The notes under the pieces: generated by a model
The model's database searches: none
Seen by the model: the letters and a program-made list of their open reading frames with translations, nothing else
What the model was told of the DNA's origin: nothing
In this document: piece after piece, positions 41,820 through 50,383 of the stretch
How positions within the stretch are numbered: position 1 is the first letter of the stretch
How the letters are laid out: every line of letters starts with the position of its first letter
Origin: a virus
IMG/VR virus record: IMGVR_UViG_3300045977_000067
Location: 1-64,000 of that record
Length of the DNA stretch: 64,000 nucleotides
Direction: 5' to 3' (one strand)
Translations under genes and position numbers: made by a program

Positions 41820-42350
41820 ATGATTCGTGAAGAAGTTTCTGTAGCTACCGCAGGCCGCCCCGAAGTAAAGTTCTCTTACAATTTCAGTGAGAATATTACT
41901 GAAGCTATTCAGATGTTTGATCGCCAGGATCAAAATGAGCAGAATGTGCACGAGCTATTTAAGCGTGCACTTACTATTAACGCGCAGGCTGCGGCTCGTA
42001 AGATGCTTTCTGCTGGCTTCACTGCAGAACGTATCCAAATGGAGATGGATAATTGGAAGCCAGGCGTATCGCTTAGCACTCGTGCCTCAACTAAAACAGT
42101 TGATGCAGCCAAGGTGATCGCTGAGAACTTCGATGACTGGACTCCTGAGCGACAGGAAGAAATCTACCGCCTGATCCAGGAGCGTTTCGCAAAACGTGGT
42201 CAGGCAGCTCCTGTTGCTGCCGAGAATGGTTCATCTGAGCCTACTGAGGAAGAGATCGCAGCTGTCACTGCTGGAGTTAACGGAGGAGAATCAGCTCCGG
42301 AACCTACACCCGCAGAACAGGCAGCGGAAGGCCGTCGGCGTAATCGCTAA
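41820..42350 (+). CDS. Abundant-type early protein
   Basis: 176 residues, ATG 41820, own promoter 41724. Helical core (ENITEAIQMFDRQDQNEQNVHELFKRALTINAQAAARKML), WKPGVSLSTR linker, then an acidic Glu/Ala-rich tail ending in RRRNR. Acidic tails are common in DNA-replication accessory proteins, but no family is recognised. Confidence 0.7.
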   Translation: MIREEVSVATAGRPEVKFSYNFSENITEAIQMFDRQDQNEQNVHELFKRALTINAQAAARKMLSAGFTAERIQMEMDNWKPGVSLSTRASTKTVDAAKVIAENFDDWTPERQEEIYRLIQERFAKRGQAAPVAAENGSSEPTEEEIAAVTAGVNGGESAPEPTPAEQAAEGRRRNR

Positions 42351-42365
42351 CTAACATTAACAAAG

Positions 42366-42390
42366 GGAGCCAGCAAACACTGGCTCCTTT
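42366..42390 (+). terminator. Intergenic hairpin, possible attenuator
   Basis: GGAGCCAG (42366-42373), CTGGCTCC (42380-42387), then TTT and AGGAG. The right arm borders the ribosome site of the next gene, so it may control translation as well as termination. Confidence 0.55.
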
Positions 42391-42400
42391 AGGAGTCTAA

Positions 42401-42745
42401 GTGAGTGAGAAACATAAAGTATTCATTCCTGCTAAGGGCTATCATAACTGGGAAGCTGCAGCGAGGTATGGCGAGCTAGTATTCATGAGCAATGAACCAT
42501 TCAGCCGCGCCGCAGTATCGAACATGATCCGTACCTTTGAACCTTTTATTGAGGAGAGCGATTCAGAAGACTACATCGTAATCACTGGCCTATCAGTGAT
42601 GTGTTCACTAGCGTGCTCACTGTTCGTGTTGAAGCACGGTAGATTAAACCTGCTGTTATTCGACGCGGCATCGTCAAAGTATATTAAACGAACTGTAATC
42701 CTTAGAGAGGAAAAAGAAAGTGAAATTGTTGGACTTAATTCCTGA
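42401..42745 (+). CDS. Hypothetical protein upstream of the nuclease
   Basis: 114 residues from GTG 42401 (AGGAG). FIPAKGYHNWEAAARYGELVFM and DYIVITGLSVMCSLACSLFVL suggest an alpha/beta fold similar to small phage regulators or inhibitors; not recognised. Overlaps the nuclease start by 26 bp. Confidence 0.65.
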   Translation: MSEKHKVFIPAKGYHNWEAAARYGELVFMSNEPFSRAAVSNMIRTFEPFIEESDSEDYIVITGLSVMCSLACSLFVLKHGRLNLLLFDAASSKYIKRTVILREEKESEIVGLNS

Positions 42746-43700
42746 ACAGGATACATGGAGTGTAATAGATCCCTCCAAGTTGTCAGTGTATATGTCATGC
42801 CCGCGTCGTTACTTCTACGAACAGGTACTACAATGGCGTGAAGATTACGTAAATAACCATTTACACTTCGGCTCATGTTGGCATCTGGCAGTTGAACACT
42901 TACTGAACAAGCAGTACTCTAAAGAAGCTGTTGAAGAGGCATGCGAGTTGTTCTATCAATCCTACCGGCTTAAGTTAGATAGTGAATCTGATGGACTCTT
43001 CGCTCCGAAGGATCCACAGAATGCTCGCAAGACTCTCGTTGAATATGCACAGCGATTCCGCACGGATGCTCAAGACTATCTAGTACTAGCCACAGAAATA
43101 GGTGGCACAGTACTGATAGCGCCAGACTCCCCAATGTTCTTCAAGCTTGATGCACTATTGCAGAGGAGAAGAGATAATAAAGTAATTTGTCTTGACCACA
43201 AAACTTCGCAGCGTCGAATGAGCAACTGGCAAGAACAGTGGCTACTCAGTACGCAGATGCTCACGTACCTACATGTACTATACTGTTTATTCGGCGAGGA
43301 TAATTCAGTAGGGGGTATTAGGGTAAGATGTTCCTTCTTTTACAAAGCTAGACCATCTGAGTTCGATGAGGCTATTGTTGAGAAGAATTTAAGTCAGATG
43401 CAGGCATGGCTCGTCAGTCAAGCTAGTTGGTATGACGCACTCAAGTACGACATGGAATATCTACTTACTGCTGATGACTCCAATTCGCAGGTAATGAAAT
43501 CCTTCCCAATGAATGAGAAGGCATGCTTTGACTACAATAGAAAGTGTCCATACTTCGACTTCTGCATGAGCTGGTCGAATCCACTCCAACGCTGCGAGCG
43601 GCCTCCAATAGGCTTCGTACACGAGGTGTGGGACCCACGAGTAGATAGTGGCGCTAAAACATTTGTTGACTTAACAAAGGAGCAAACAACTAATGCCTAA
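42720..43700 (+). CDS. PD-(D/E)XK (Cas4/RecB-like) nuclease, phage B
   Basis: 326 residues, GTG 42720 with AGAGGA upstream. One Cys at 27 (YMSCPRRYFYE) and C269, C276, C282 form a Cas4/AddB-type Fe-S set. The active site reads FKLDALL (D144) and CLDHKTS (D159-x-K161). It is a 5'-3' or end-processing exonuclease by family, working with the Sak4-like ATPase and SSB-like protein downstream for recombination. Phage A's copy is cut by the window edge. Confidence 0.9.
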   Translation: MKLLDLIPEQDTWSVIDPSKLSVYMSCPRRYFYEQVLQWREDYVNNHLHFGSCWHLAVEHLLNKQYSKEAVEEACELFYQSYRLKLDSESDGLFAPKDPQNARKTLVEYAQRFRTDAQDYLVLATEIGGTVLIAPDSPMFFKLDALLQRRRDNKVICLDHKTSQRRMSNWQEQWLLSTQMLTYLHVLYCLFGEDNSVGGIRVRCSFFYKARPSEFDEAIVEKNLSQMQAWLVSQASWYDALKYDMEYLLTADDSNSQVMKSFPMNEKACFDYNRKCPYFDFCMSWSNPLQRCERPPIGFVHEVWDPRVDSGAKTFVDLTKEQTTNA

Positions 43701-43854
43701 ATTACACGCTCATTTCTGCGCTGATTGTGGTAACGATTGGCAATGCGAGCGAGATTGGTGCAGTGATATTACTGGTGAGATTTCTAGAGAGTGTCCGAGC
43801 TGTTACGAGAAGCGTATTAAGGCCGGCTTCAACGAAGCTGAGATTGGAGGGTGA
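43693..43854 (+). CDS. Small zinc-ribbon protein of the replication cluster
   Basis: 53 residues, ATG 43693, overlapping the nuclease stop. FCADCGNDWQC...ECPSCYEKR: two CxxC pairs. No counterpart between nuclease and ATPase in phage A. Possibly a DNA-binding partner. Confidence 0.7.
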   Translation: MPKLHAHFCADCGNDWQCERDWCSDITGEISRECPSCYEKRIKAGFNEAEIGG

Positions 43855-43858
43855 TTAA

Positions 43859-44656
43859 ATGCCTCTTGATGCACGACTCGAGAACGAACGCTTAAGAAAG
43901 TTGTACCTTGAAGACGAGAATCAAGATCGCTACAATTTGTTATTGCTGGGCGAGAAAGGAGTAGGTAAGACGTACCTAGCACGTACTGCACGTCTGCCAG
44001 TGTATATTGATTCTTTCGATCCTGGCGGCACACTGTGCTTACGCGAAGCTAAGAAGAAAGGTGATATTCTCGCTGAAACTAAGTACGAGAAAGAAGATCC
44101 ACTCAAACCTACTATGTTCGAGCAGTGGACTCGAGACTTTGAAGAGAAGGTGCGAGCAAAGTACTTCGATAACTTCGGTACATATGTACTTGATTCAAGT
44201 ACGGTATGGGCCGAGAACATAATGAACCTCATCCTAGCGAAGGATGGACGCGCCGGCACTGCACCACTCTTCACAAAAGATTACGTACCACAAAAGGTAC
44301 TTATTCATAACTGGCTAAAGAAGGTACTGGCACTTCCCTGTGATGTTATCGTTACAGGTCACCTAGAGCCAATGAAGGATGATGTGTTAGGCAGTATAGA
44401 GTACCGATATTCCACCACTGGTAAAGGCACGGTCATCATACCGCTGCAGTTTACTGAGGTGTGGGTAGCAGATACAACACAATCCTCGAAAGGAATTGAG
44501 TATAGAATAATCACGCAACGAACTGGTAGGTACATGGCAAGTAGTCGCCTGTCTGCTGGCAAGCTCGATACTTACGAGCCGCCAGATATTAAGGCAATAC
44601 TCAAGAAATGTGGTATGGACATCAAAGATAAGCCGTCGCTGTTCGGGAGTAAGTAA
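43859..44656 (+). CDS. RecA-like/AAA_24 (Sak4-type) recombination ATPase, phage B
   Basis: 265 residues, ATG 43859 (GGAGG 43846-43850). Walker A GEKGVGKT near 31-38, IDSFDPGG after it, and LDSSTVWAE, as in phage A. The phage-A version is 275 residues and about half identical by eye. Its stop overlaps a dead start of the SSB-like gene, showing that an HNH gene was inserted between them. Confidence 0.85.
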   Translation: MPLDARLENERLRKLYLEDENQDRYNLLLLGEKGVGKTYLARTARLPVYIDSFDPGGTLCLREAKKKGDILAETKYEKEDPLKPTMFEQWTRDFEEKVRAKYFDNFGTYVLDSSTVWAENIMNLILAKDGRAGTAPLFTKDYVPQKVLIHNWLKKVLALPCDVIVTGHLEPMKDDVLGSIEYRYSTTGKGTVIIPLQFTEVWVADTTQSSKGIEYRIITQRTGRYMASSRLSAGKLDTYEPPDIKAILKKCGMDIKDKPSLFGSK

Positions 44657-44703
44657 TGCCTCGCAAACGTAGTGCAAAACCAACTGACCAGGACTTCCTA
44701 TGA
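44656..44703 (+). pseudogene. Abandoned start of the SSB-like gene
   Basis: ATG overlaps the ATPase stop (TAATG) and encodes MPRKRSAKPTDQDFL, then TGA. This repeats the first residues of the live gene at 45142 (MPRKRSAKPTDDDF) with 13 of 14 residues conserved but many synonymous changes. It is the original 5' end left behind by the HNH insertion. Confidence 0.85.
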
Positions 44704-45164
44704 CTGAGAAGCGATTATTTCTCTTTCTGAAAAAAGTGAGTATCAATAAACTTACTGAGTGCTGGGAGTGGACGGGAGCAACAAATGGAACTGGATATCC
44801 ATTACTGTGGGATAATAGTTCTGGGAAATCCAGGTTGCATTATGCTCATAGACTATCCTATGAACACTACGTTGGAGAAATAACTGCTAATAATCAGGTA
44901 GATCATATCTGCTCAGTTAAACACTGCGTTAATCCAGATCATTTACAGCAGGTAAATGGAGCAGATAACCAATCACGTGCATCTATTAGAAAGGAGAACT
45001 ATAACAGCGCCAAAACACACTGCAAAAATGGTCACGAATTTACAGAGGAGAATATAATATACTCTAAATGGTGCGGTCGAAATGGAGTACAACGCAAGTG
45101 CCGAAAGTGTCGAAAGGAAATGTTAACAAGGAATAAGAGTAATGCCACGGAAGAGAAGTGCTAA
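44700..45164 (+). CDS. HNH homing endonuclease inside the SSB-like gene start
   Basis: 154 residues, ATGA start overlap with the abandoned start. HNH core: VDHICSVKHCVNPDHLQQV; then ENYNSAKTHCKNGHEF and C-x2-C pairs (KCRKC) that bind zinc. Its last 23 bases overlap the restored SSB-like start. Free-standing homing nucleases cut unoccupied homologues; here the neighbouring sequence is recoded, which would protect it. Absent from phage A. Confidence 0.9.
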   Translation: MTEKRLFLFLKKVSINKLTECWEWTGATNGTGYPLLWDNSSGKSRLHYAHRLSYEHYVGEITANNQVDHICSVKHCVNPDHLQQVNGADNQSRASIRKENYNSAKTHCKNGHEFTEENIIYSKWCGRNGVQRKCRKCRKEMLTRNKSNATEEKC

Positions 45165-45678
45165 ACCCACAGACGATGATTTTCGTTGGGATTCAAGTAA
45201 GCCTCCATTGCTTATGGAGAAAACTGCCGAAGAAACCAGAGTAATTAAACCGAACCACTTTTCTGAAGGAAAAGTCATGCCTATTATTGATTTCTCAGAC
45301 ATGGGACTAGACGATCTGCCAGAACTGAAGATACTGCCCGCCGGCACTGAGGCGAAACTGAGGATACTTGACGTTAGCATCAAGCCAGATCGTAATGGTG
45401 ATGAGATGCTACAGATACGGTTGGATGTAGCTGATGAACCTAACGTGAAGGAAGTGTACTGGCAATGCCACTTCCCTAAGGCGAGTATGAATGACAAGAG
45501 AGTGTTCATGCTGAAACAGTTTCTTAGTGGATTCTGCGAAGCATTTGAGATCGACAAGACAGCAGCAAATGATACTAATGATTGGGTCGGTAAGGAAGGC
45601 TGGGCGATACTAGGAGTAAGAAGTGATCCTAAATATGGTGACTCGAATGAGGTTACTCGGTGGGTAAGAGGTCAGTAA
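45142..45678 (+). CDS. DUF669-like predicted ssDNA-binding protein, phage B
   Basis: 178 residues with a restored start (MPRKRSAKPTDDDFRWDSS). PAGTEAKLRILDVSIKP, LDVADEPNVKEVYWQCHF and EGWAILGVRSDPKYG match phage A. The functional 5' end is physically joined to the end of the HNH gene. Role as in phage A: ssDNA binding with the Sak4-like ATPase. Confidence 0.8.
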   Translation: MPRKRSAKPTDDDFRWDSSKPPLLMEKTAEETRVIKPNHFSEGKVMPIIDFSDMGLDDLPELKILPAGTEAKLRILDVSIKPDRNGDEMLQIRLDVADEPNVKEVYWQCHFPKASMNDKRVFMLKQFLSGFCEAFEIDKTAANDTNDWVGKEGWAILGVRSDPKYGDSNEVTRWVRGQ

Positions 45679-45730
45679 GTTAGCTTTGAGGAGGAGGCTG
45701 CGGCTTCCTCCTTTAAGGAGCGCAGCTACT

Positions 45731-45952
45731 ATGCGACGCATAACCTTTGAGGTAACTGATGAACAGTATTGTAAGCTGAAGGATCATCTAGAGTACGGGC
45801 TAATGAAACGCTTCTTTGGTGCACTCGTAGACGACACAGTCGTCATGCTAGATGAGTTTGGTGACTTGTTTATAATAGCGGTGCTATCAAAGCGGGTGAG
45901 TTACCGGCAGATAATGGAGGATAAAAATGCTTTGGTTAAAAGTCAACCGTAA
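45731..45952 (+). CDS. Conserved small protein of the replication cluster, phage B
   Basis: 73 residues, ATG 45731 following a GGAGGA..TCCTCC hairpin and AAGGAG. RRITFEVTDEQYCKLKDHLEYG matches phage A 1616-1855. A palindromic site (45934-45948) lies inside its 3' end. Confidence 0.75.
   Translation: MRRITFEVTDEQYCKLKDHLEYGLMKRFFGALVDDTVVMLDEFGDLFIIAVLSKRVSYRQIMEDKNALVKSQP
45934..45948. promoter_or_regulatory. Phage-B palindromic site 9 (in coding end)
   Basis: GGTTAAAAGTCAACC, two bases off perfect symmetry. Lies within the last codons of the preceding gene, before element 6. Confidence 0.6.
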
Positions 45953-45956
45953 CGCA

Positions 45957-46130
45957 CAACCGAAGCACAACGTGCGCTGCCTGCCACCAGCTGCTCTCTG
46001 TACTACCAGCGCGGTCGTTTTTCTTCCGAAGGGTGGCGCCTTTTCCCTGCGCGAAGGGAGTGTTTGTCAAGGCACTGCCTCCAGCGAAGCGGCCTTGACA
46101 AGCAAACGACCGAAGTGCTATAATCACTAG
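45957..46130. repeat. Stepped inverted repeat, phage B element 6
   Basis: GGTCGTTT pairs with AAACGACC, and TTGTCAAGGC with GCCTTGACAA near the tip. The right arm supplies the -35 of the promoter at 46095. No gene in it. Confidence 0.8.
46095..46124 (+). promoter_or_regulatory. Promoter embedded in element 6
   Basis: TTGACA (46095-46100) in the hairpin arm, 18 bp, TATAAT (46119-46124). Drives 46161 and the ParB-methyltransferase. Hairpin formation in DNA or RNA could modulate it. Confidence 0.8.
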
Positions 46131-46160
46131 CCACCTTGAGGAAAGGAACGAGCTGTAATT

Positions 46161-46370
46161 ATGGCGAACATAGATGACCTATCCATTCCAAGCCTCGAAT
46201 CTCAAGGCTTGCAATTAATTCTCACCATACGTGAGCGTAGACGATTCACGCCTGAGAAAGTACGCGAGAAGAAACTCCCGTCAGAAGCTATGCTCAATAA
46301 ACTGAGCGATAAACAGCTCGCTGATCTATACTACACTCTAGCAGCCAAGATGCAAAAGGAGTTACTGTGA
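46161..46370 (+). CDS. Conserved small basic protein, phage B
   Basis: 69 residues, ATG 46161. IDDLSIPSLES...LQLILTIRERRR and LSDKQLADLYYTLAAKMQKEL match phage A 1867-2091. Overlaps the ParB-methyltransferase start by four bases. Confidence 0.75.
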   Translation: MANIDDLSIPSLESQGLQLILTIRERRRFTPEKVREKKLPSEAMLNKLSDKQLADLYYTLAAKMQKELL

Positions 46371-47707
46371 AACTAGGAATCCTGCGTGTTGTTCCGATGT
46401 CTCAAATTGAAGTTGATCTAGATGCACGTGGGCGTCAGGCTTATGGTATTATACCTGAACTTGCAGCGTCCATACAGAAGCATGGACTAATTCACCCCAT
46501 TGCAGTGTACTCAGTAAATGGTGAGCCACCATATAAACTTGTTGCTGGTGGGCGTCGATTTATGGCTTGCACTGCACTGAAATGGGAAGAGATTAGTTGC
46601 CGCATATATGACACGCCAATGACCGAGCTGGAATTGAAGGCAGTTGAATTATTCGAGAATCTTGACCGTATGAATTTGAACTATGATGAAGAAGTGAAGA
46701 TGAAAGAGAAGCTTCATCTAACACTGGTTGAAATTCACGGTAGGAAAATAGCAAAGACTGCAGATGCACCTGGACACTCAATACGTGATACGGCACGAAC
46801 ACTTGGTGTTAGTCATGCTACAGTCATACAGGATATGAAACTCGCTGAAGCAATGCGCATTCTGCCTGAACTTGAATTGGATAAGGAGAAAAATAAGTCA
46901 GCTGCCATGAAAAAGCTGACGCGATTTGCGAATGTCATCAGCAATAAAATGGCTGTGTCTGAAGCTAAGAAAGACGCCGTCCTTTCAGGCAGAATGACAA
47001 GCCCGGATGATCCACTCGCAGCCTACATAGTAGGAGATTTCTTCGAGAATAAACTCGCACCTAATCAGTTCAATTTTATAGAATGCGATCCGCCGTATGG
47101 AATTGATCTACCAGAGCAGCGAGCTGATGGTGAAACTGATTTCAGTTTGCAGCATGATTATAAGGAAATTTCTGGCCCGGATTATTTAATGTTCTTGAAT
47201 AAGCTGCTCGAAGAATGCTACAAACTAGCGGCAGAGAATGCCTACATTATCCTCTGGTGCGGCCCGCAGCATTTGAATAGGGCACTGGACGCAATGAAGC
47301 GTGCAAAGTTCTCTACGGTTCATATACCTGGAATTTGGAAGAAAGGTGAGAGTGCTGGTCAGGCAATGGGCATGAGAACGAACCTTGGAAATGCGTACGA
47401 GATGTTTGTGTACGGGCGTAAAGGTAATGCAGAGTTACGCAAGCAAGGCCGCTCAAATATATTCGACTTTAATGGAGTGCCATCATCGCAGCGCATCCAT
47501 CCTACTGAAAGGCCAAGGGCGCTAATGAAGGAACTCATTGATACCTTTGCTTGGCCCGGGTCAAATATACTAGTTCCATTCGCAGGAAGTGGAGTTACAA
47601 TAGTCACGGCATTTGAACAGGGACATAAAGCCGTTGGCTACGATCTCAGTCAGAATTTCTACAATGCGTACGTGAAGCGTTTAGTTGAGGAGGTAACGGC
47701 TAAATGA
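46367..47707 (+). CDS. ParB-like domain fused to DNA methyltransferase, phage B
   Basis: 446 residues. ParB domain with AGGRR and ENLDR (ENxxR); HTH DTARTLGVSHATVIQDM; methyltransferase with DPPYG at 241-245, HPTERP and FAGSG. It is shorter than phage A's 477 at the N-terminus. The HTH recognition helix differs from phage A (SHATVIQDM versus SKATVSNSI), as do the palindromes of the two phages. Confidence 0.9.
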   Translation: MKLGILRVVPMSQIEVDLDARGRQAYGIIPELAASIQKHGLIHPIAVYSVNGEPPYKLVAGGRRFMACTALKWEEISCRIYDTPMTELELKAVELFENLDRMNLNYDEEVKMKEKLHLTLVEIHGRKIAKTADAPGHSIRDTARTLGVSHATVIQDMKLAEAMRILPELELDKEKNKSAAMKKLTRFANVISNKMAVSEAKKDAVLSGRMTSPDDPLAAYIVGDFFENKLAPNQFNFIECDPPYGIDLPEQRADGETDFSLQHDYKEISGPDYLMFLNKLLEECYKLAAENAYIILWCGPQHLNRALDAMKRAKFSTVHIPGIWKKGESAGQAMGMRTNLGNAYEMFVYGRKGNAELRKQGRSNIFDFNGVPSSQRIHPTERPRALMKELIDTFAWPGSNILVPFAGSGVTIVTAFEQGHKAVGYDLSQNFYNAYVKRLVEEVTAK

Positions 47708-47916
47708 TAGATGCTGATAGAACACTTATATTACTTAGACAAATAGAATCTCTAAGTAGAGAAGGCAAATTAGTAATTGCTGGATCACTGATAGATGCAC
47801 TATATCCGAAGCCTATTCCCGAAATGGATTTAGATATAGTATTTGCGTGCAAGCAAAAAGTGCTTAGTTGGATAGCACAACAACTAGGAGATAATGATGC
47901 CTTACGTTCCAGCTGA
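47704..47916 (+). CDS. Hypothetical small protein, phage B
   Basis: 70 residues, ATG 47704, overlapping the methyltransferase stop. ADRTLILLRQIESLSREGKLVIAGSLIDAL looks like an alpha/beta strand-helix-strand. Its end overlaps the polymerase start. No clear equivalent in phage A. Confidence 0.6.
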   Translation: MIDADRTLILLRQIESLSREGKLVIAGSLIDALYPKPIPEMDLDIVFACKQKVLSWIAQQLGDNDALRSS

Positions 47917-50380
47917 TGGATCACTCAACTCCAAAATAGCTATTGTTGGCGAGCAGCCGGCAAAGTACGAAGCTAGATACAGCAAGCCATTTACTGGCCC
48001 CGCCGGTCGTAATCTAAATGAGTGTTTGCAGAATGCTCGCATACCACGAGGTGGTTGTTATCTGACGAACGTAGTGAAACAAACTGAGTTTGAATTAGAA
48101 CGCTATTTTAATTTGAAGGGTAAGAATCCTGCCGCGACGCAGCTAGGAAAGGCGTGTATAGAGGAGCTACGTGATGAGCTTATGGATTGTCGCGCTAACA
48201 TCATTGTGCCTCTTGGCAATACTGCATTGTTCGCTCTATGTGATAGAACTGGCATTAATAGTTGGCGTGGAAGTGTGCTTGAGTCTACGCTTTTACCAGG
48301 GCGCAAAGTCATTCCTACATTGCATCCAGCTGTGTATACAGATGAGAAGGTACTACAGAACCCAGCTGCATACCTGGCTAAATATCTAATTACTATAGAC
48401 CTTAAGAAAGTCCGTAGTGAGTCTGAATTTCCGGAGATTCGCTTAGCGGACAGAAGATTGAGGATCCAGCCAAACTTCTATGAAGCGCTTACATGGCTGG
48501 AGCGTTGTAAGGTACGTGCTGAGGATGGTGGAATTGTATACTATGATATAGAGTTAACACCAAAGACCCAAGAACTGAGTTGTATTAGCTTCTGCACATC
48601 GCCCGATGATGTAATGTGCATACCATTTGTAGATGCAAACGGAGACTATTTTACTGCTGAGCAAGAATACAAGCTAATGTTGAGCATTGAAGAATTGCTC
48701 AGCAATTCCAGCTGGATGAAAGGGGGACAGAATATTATCTTCGATTCGCACTTTCTATTACGCAAGTATGGTATACGCACTCGTAATATTGTTGCTGACA
48801 CTATGGTAGCTCAGCATATACTCTACCCAGATTTCGGAGGTAAAACGTACCGTGGAAAATCACTTGAATTTATTACGTCAATGTGGACGGATATACCTTA
48901 CTACAAACGTGACGGAAAGTTGTGGCTCACTGGCATAGGCGACTACGCCAAGGGCTGGAATTATAACTGCCTAGATAGCGCAGTATGCGCTGATGCGTTT
49001 CCTAAACAGCTCACCGAGCTCGAAGAGCGTGGTAATTACGACTCGTATGAGCGACAAATAAAACTCATTGGACCTCTGAGTTATATGATGGAGCGTGGAA
49101 TTAAAGTGGATAAAGAAGGAATGGAGCGAGCGTCCAGAGATGCTTTGTTAGAAGCTGATGAATTAACGCAACAAACGTTCGAGGTTATGGGCAGCTCGGC
49201 CTTTAACCTAAATAGCCCGCAGCAAGTAGCGGAATACTTTTATGGTAAGTGTGGAGTTACACCTTATTTAAATAAGAATGGCAAGCCTACTACAGATGAG
49301 GAGGCATTAACACGCATAGCGAATAAGGGATTTAAAGAAGCTAGTATGATCCTCGAGATTCGACGTTTACGTAAGAAGGCATCAACATTTCTAAATGTCG
49401 AGAACGTTGACGATGATGGTAGGATGCGATGTAGCTACAATCCAGTAGGTACACGATTCTCGCGGATTAGTTCGAGTGCAAATATATTCGGTACTGGTGG
49501 AAACTTACAAAATGTACCACATGATGTACTGAGTTATTACGTCGCAGATTCTGGATACGTAATTTATTCACTTGATATGTCGCAGATTGAGGCGCGCATT
49601 GTCGCGTACGTTGGAAACATCACTCAAATGAAGGAAGTATATGAACAAGGTCTGGATATACACAGACAAACGGGAGCACTCATTTTTAATAAGCCTTACG
49701 ATGAAGTCAGTAACGCACCTGGATCGAGTACCATTGGTAATGGAACTTACAGTGAGCGCGATTGGGCAAAGCGTGCCAACCATGCTTTCAATTACGGTTT
49801 TGGTTACAAGTCTTTCAGCTTGCTATATGAAATCCCTGAAAAAGAAGCTAAGTTCATTTATGATAGATACCATTCTGCTTATCCAGGACTTAGAGGTGGA
49901 TACTGGAAGTATGTAGAAGGGTTGCTTAAGGCAACCCGTACGCTCACTAATCTATTTGGTAGAAGAATTACGTTCCTAGGAAAGCTTGATGATAAATTGC
50001 TCAATGAAGCTTACTCGTGTATACCGCAAGGAACATGTGGAGACCTAGTAAATGAGTGGGGATTGAACTTCGTTTATTATAACTCAGATGCGTTGTTCCA
50101 ACGCGTGGAGCTGTTAACTCAAGTACATGATTCAATTAGTATACAAGTGCCGCTGGATTTGCCACTGATAGATCACGCACGTATCTTGACTGCGATTAAG
50201 CGTTCTCTAGAACAGCCGCTGGAGTTCGGCAGAACCCAGTTTGTCGTGCCTGTTGATCTGGTAGTAAATAGTTGTCTCAACAAGAACAAAGGTATAGAGC
50301 TGAAAGGCACGAAGTTTAGTAATGATCCTCGTGTACTGGAAGTGTATTTACAGGACGCTATTCTAACACTGGGAGTTTAA
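47894..50380 (+). CDS. Family A DNA polymerase with N-terminal UDG-like domain, phage B
   Basis: 828 residues; start at ATG 47894 or 47897. UDG-like GEQPA (Ala where A has Gly), PFTGPAG, LTNVVK, LHPA. Exonuclease DIE, N..FD and YxxxD intact. Polymerase motif A DMSQIEAR from D561; motif B R622...K626...H630...YG; motif C HDS 745-747. It shares with phage A the unusual His in motif B and Ser in motif C. Flanked downstream by an HNH gene. Confidence 0.93.
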   Translation: MMPYVPADGSLNSKIAIVGEQPAKYEARYSKPFTGPAGRNLNECLQNARIPRGGCYLTNVVKQTEFELERYFNLKGKNPAATQLGKACIEELRDELMDCRANIIVPLGNTALFALCDRTGINSWRGSVLESTLLPGRKVIPTLHPAVYTDEKVLQNPAAYLAKYLITIDLKKVRSESEFPEIRLADRRLRIQPNFYEALTWLERCKVRAEDGGIVYYDIELTPKTQELSCISFCTSPDDVMCIPFVDANGDYFTAEQEYKLMLSIEELLSNSSWMKGGQNIIFDSHFLLRKYGIRTRNIVADTMVAQHILYPDFGGKTYRGKSLEFITSMWTDIPYYKRDGKLWLTGIGDYAKGWNYNCLDSAVCADAFPKQLTELEERGNYDSYERQIKLIGPLSYMMERGIKVDKEGMERASRDALLEADELTQQTFEVMGSSAFNLNSPQQVAEYFYGKCGVTPYLNKNGKPTTDEEALTRIANKGFKEASMILEIRRLRKKASTFLNVENVDDDGRMRCSYNPVGTRFSRISSSANIFGTGGNLQNVPHDVLSYYVADSGYVIYSLDMSQIEARIVAYVGNITQMKEVYEQGLDIHRQTGALIFNKPYDEVSNAPGSSTIGNGTYSERDWAKRANHAFNYGFGYKSFSLLYEIPEKEAKFIYDRYHSAYPGLRGGYWKYVEGLLKATRTLTNLFGRRITFLGKLDDKLLNEAYSCIPQGTCGDLVNEWGLNFVYYNSDALFQRVELLTQVHDSISIQVPLDLPLIDHARILTAIKRSLEQPLEFGRTQFVVPVDLVVNSCLNKNKGIELKGTKFSNDPRVLEVYLQDAILTLGV

Positions 50381-50383
50381 GAA

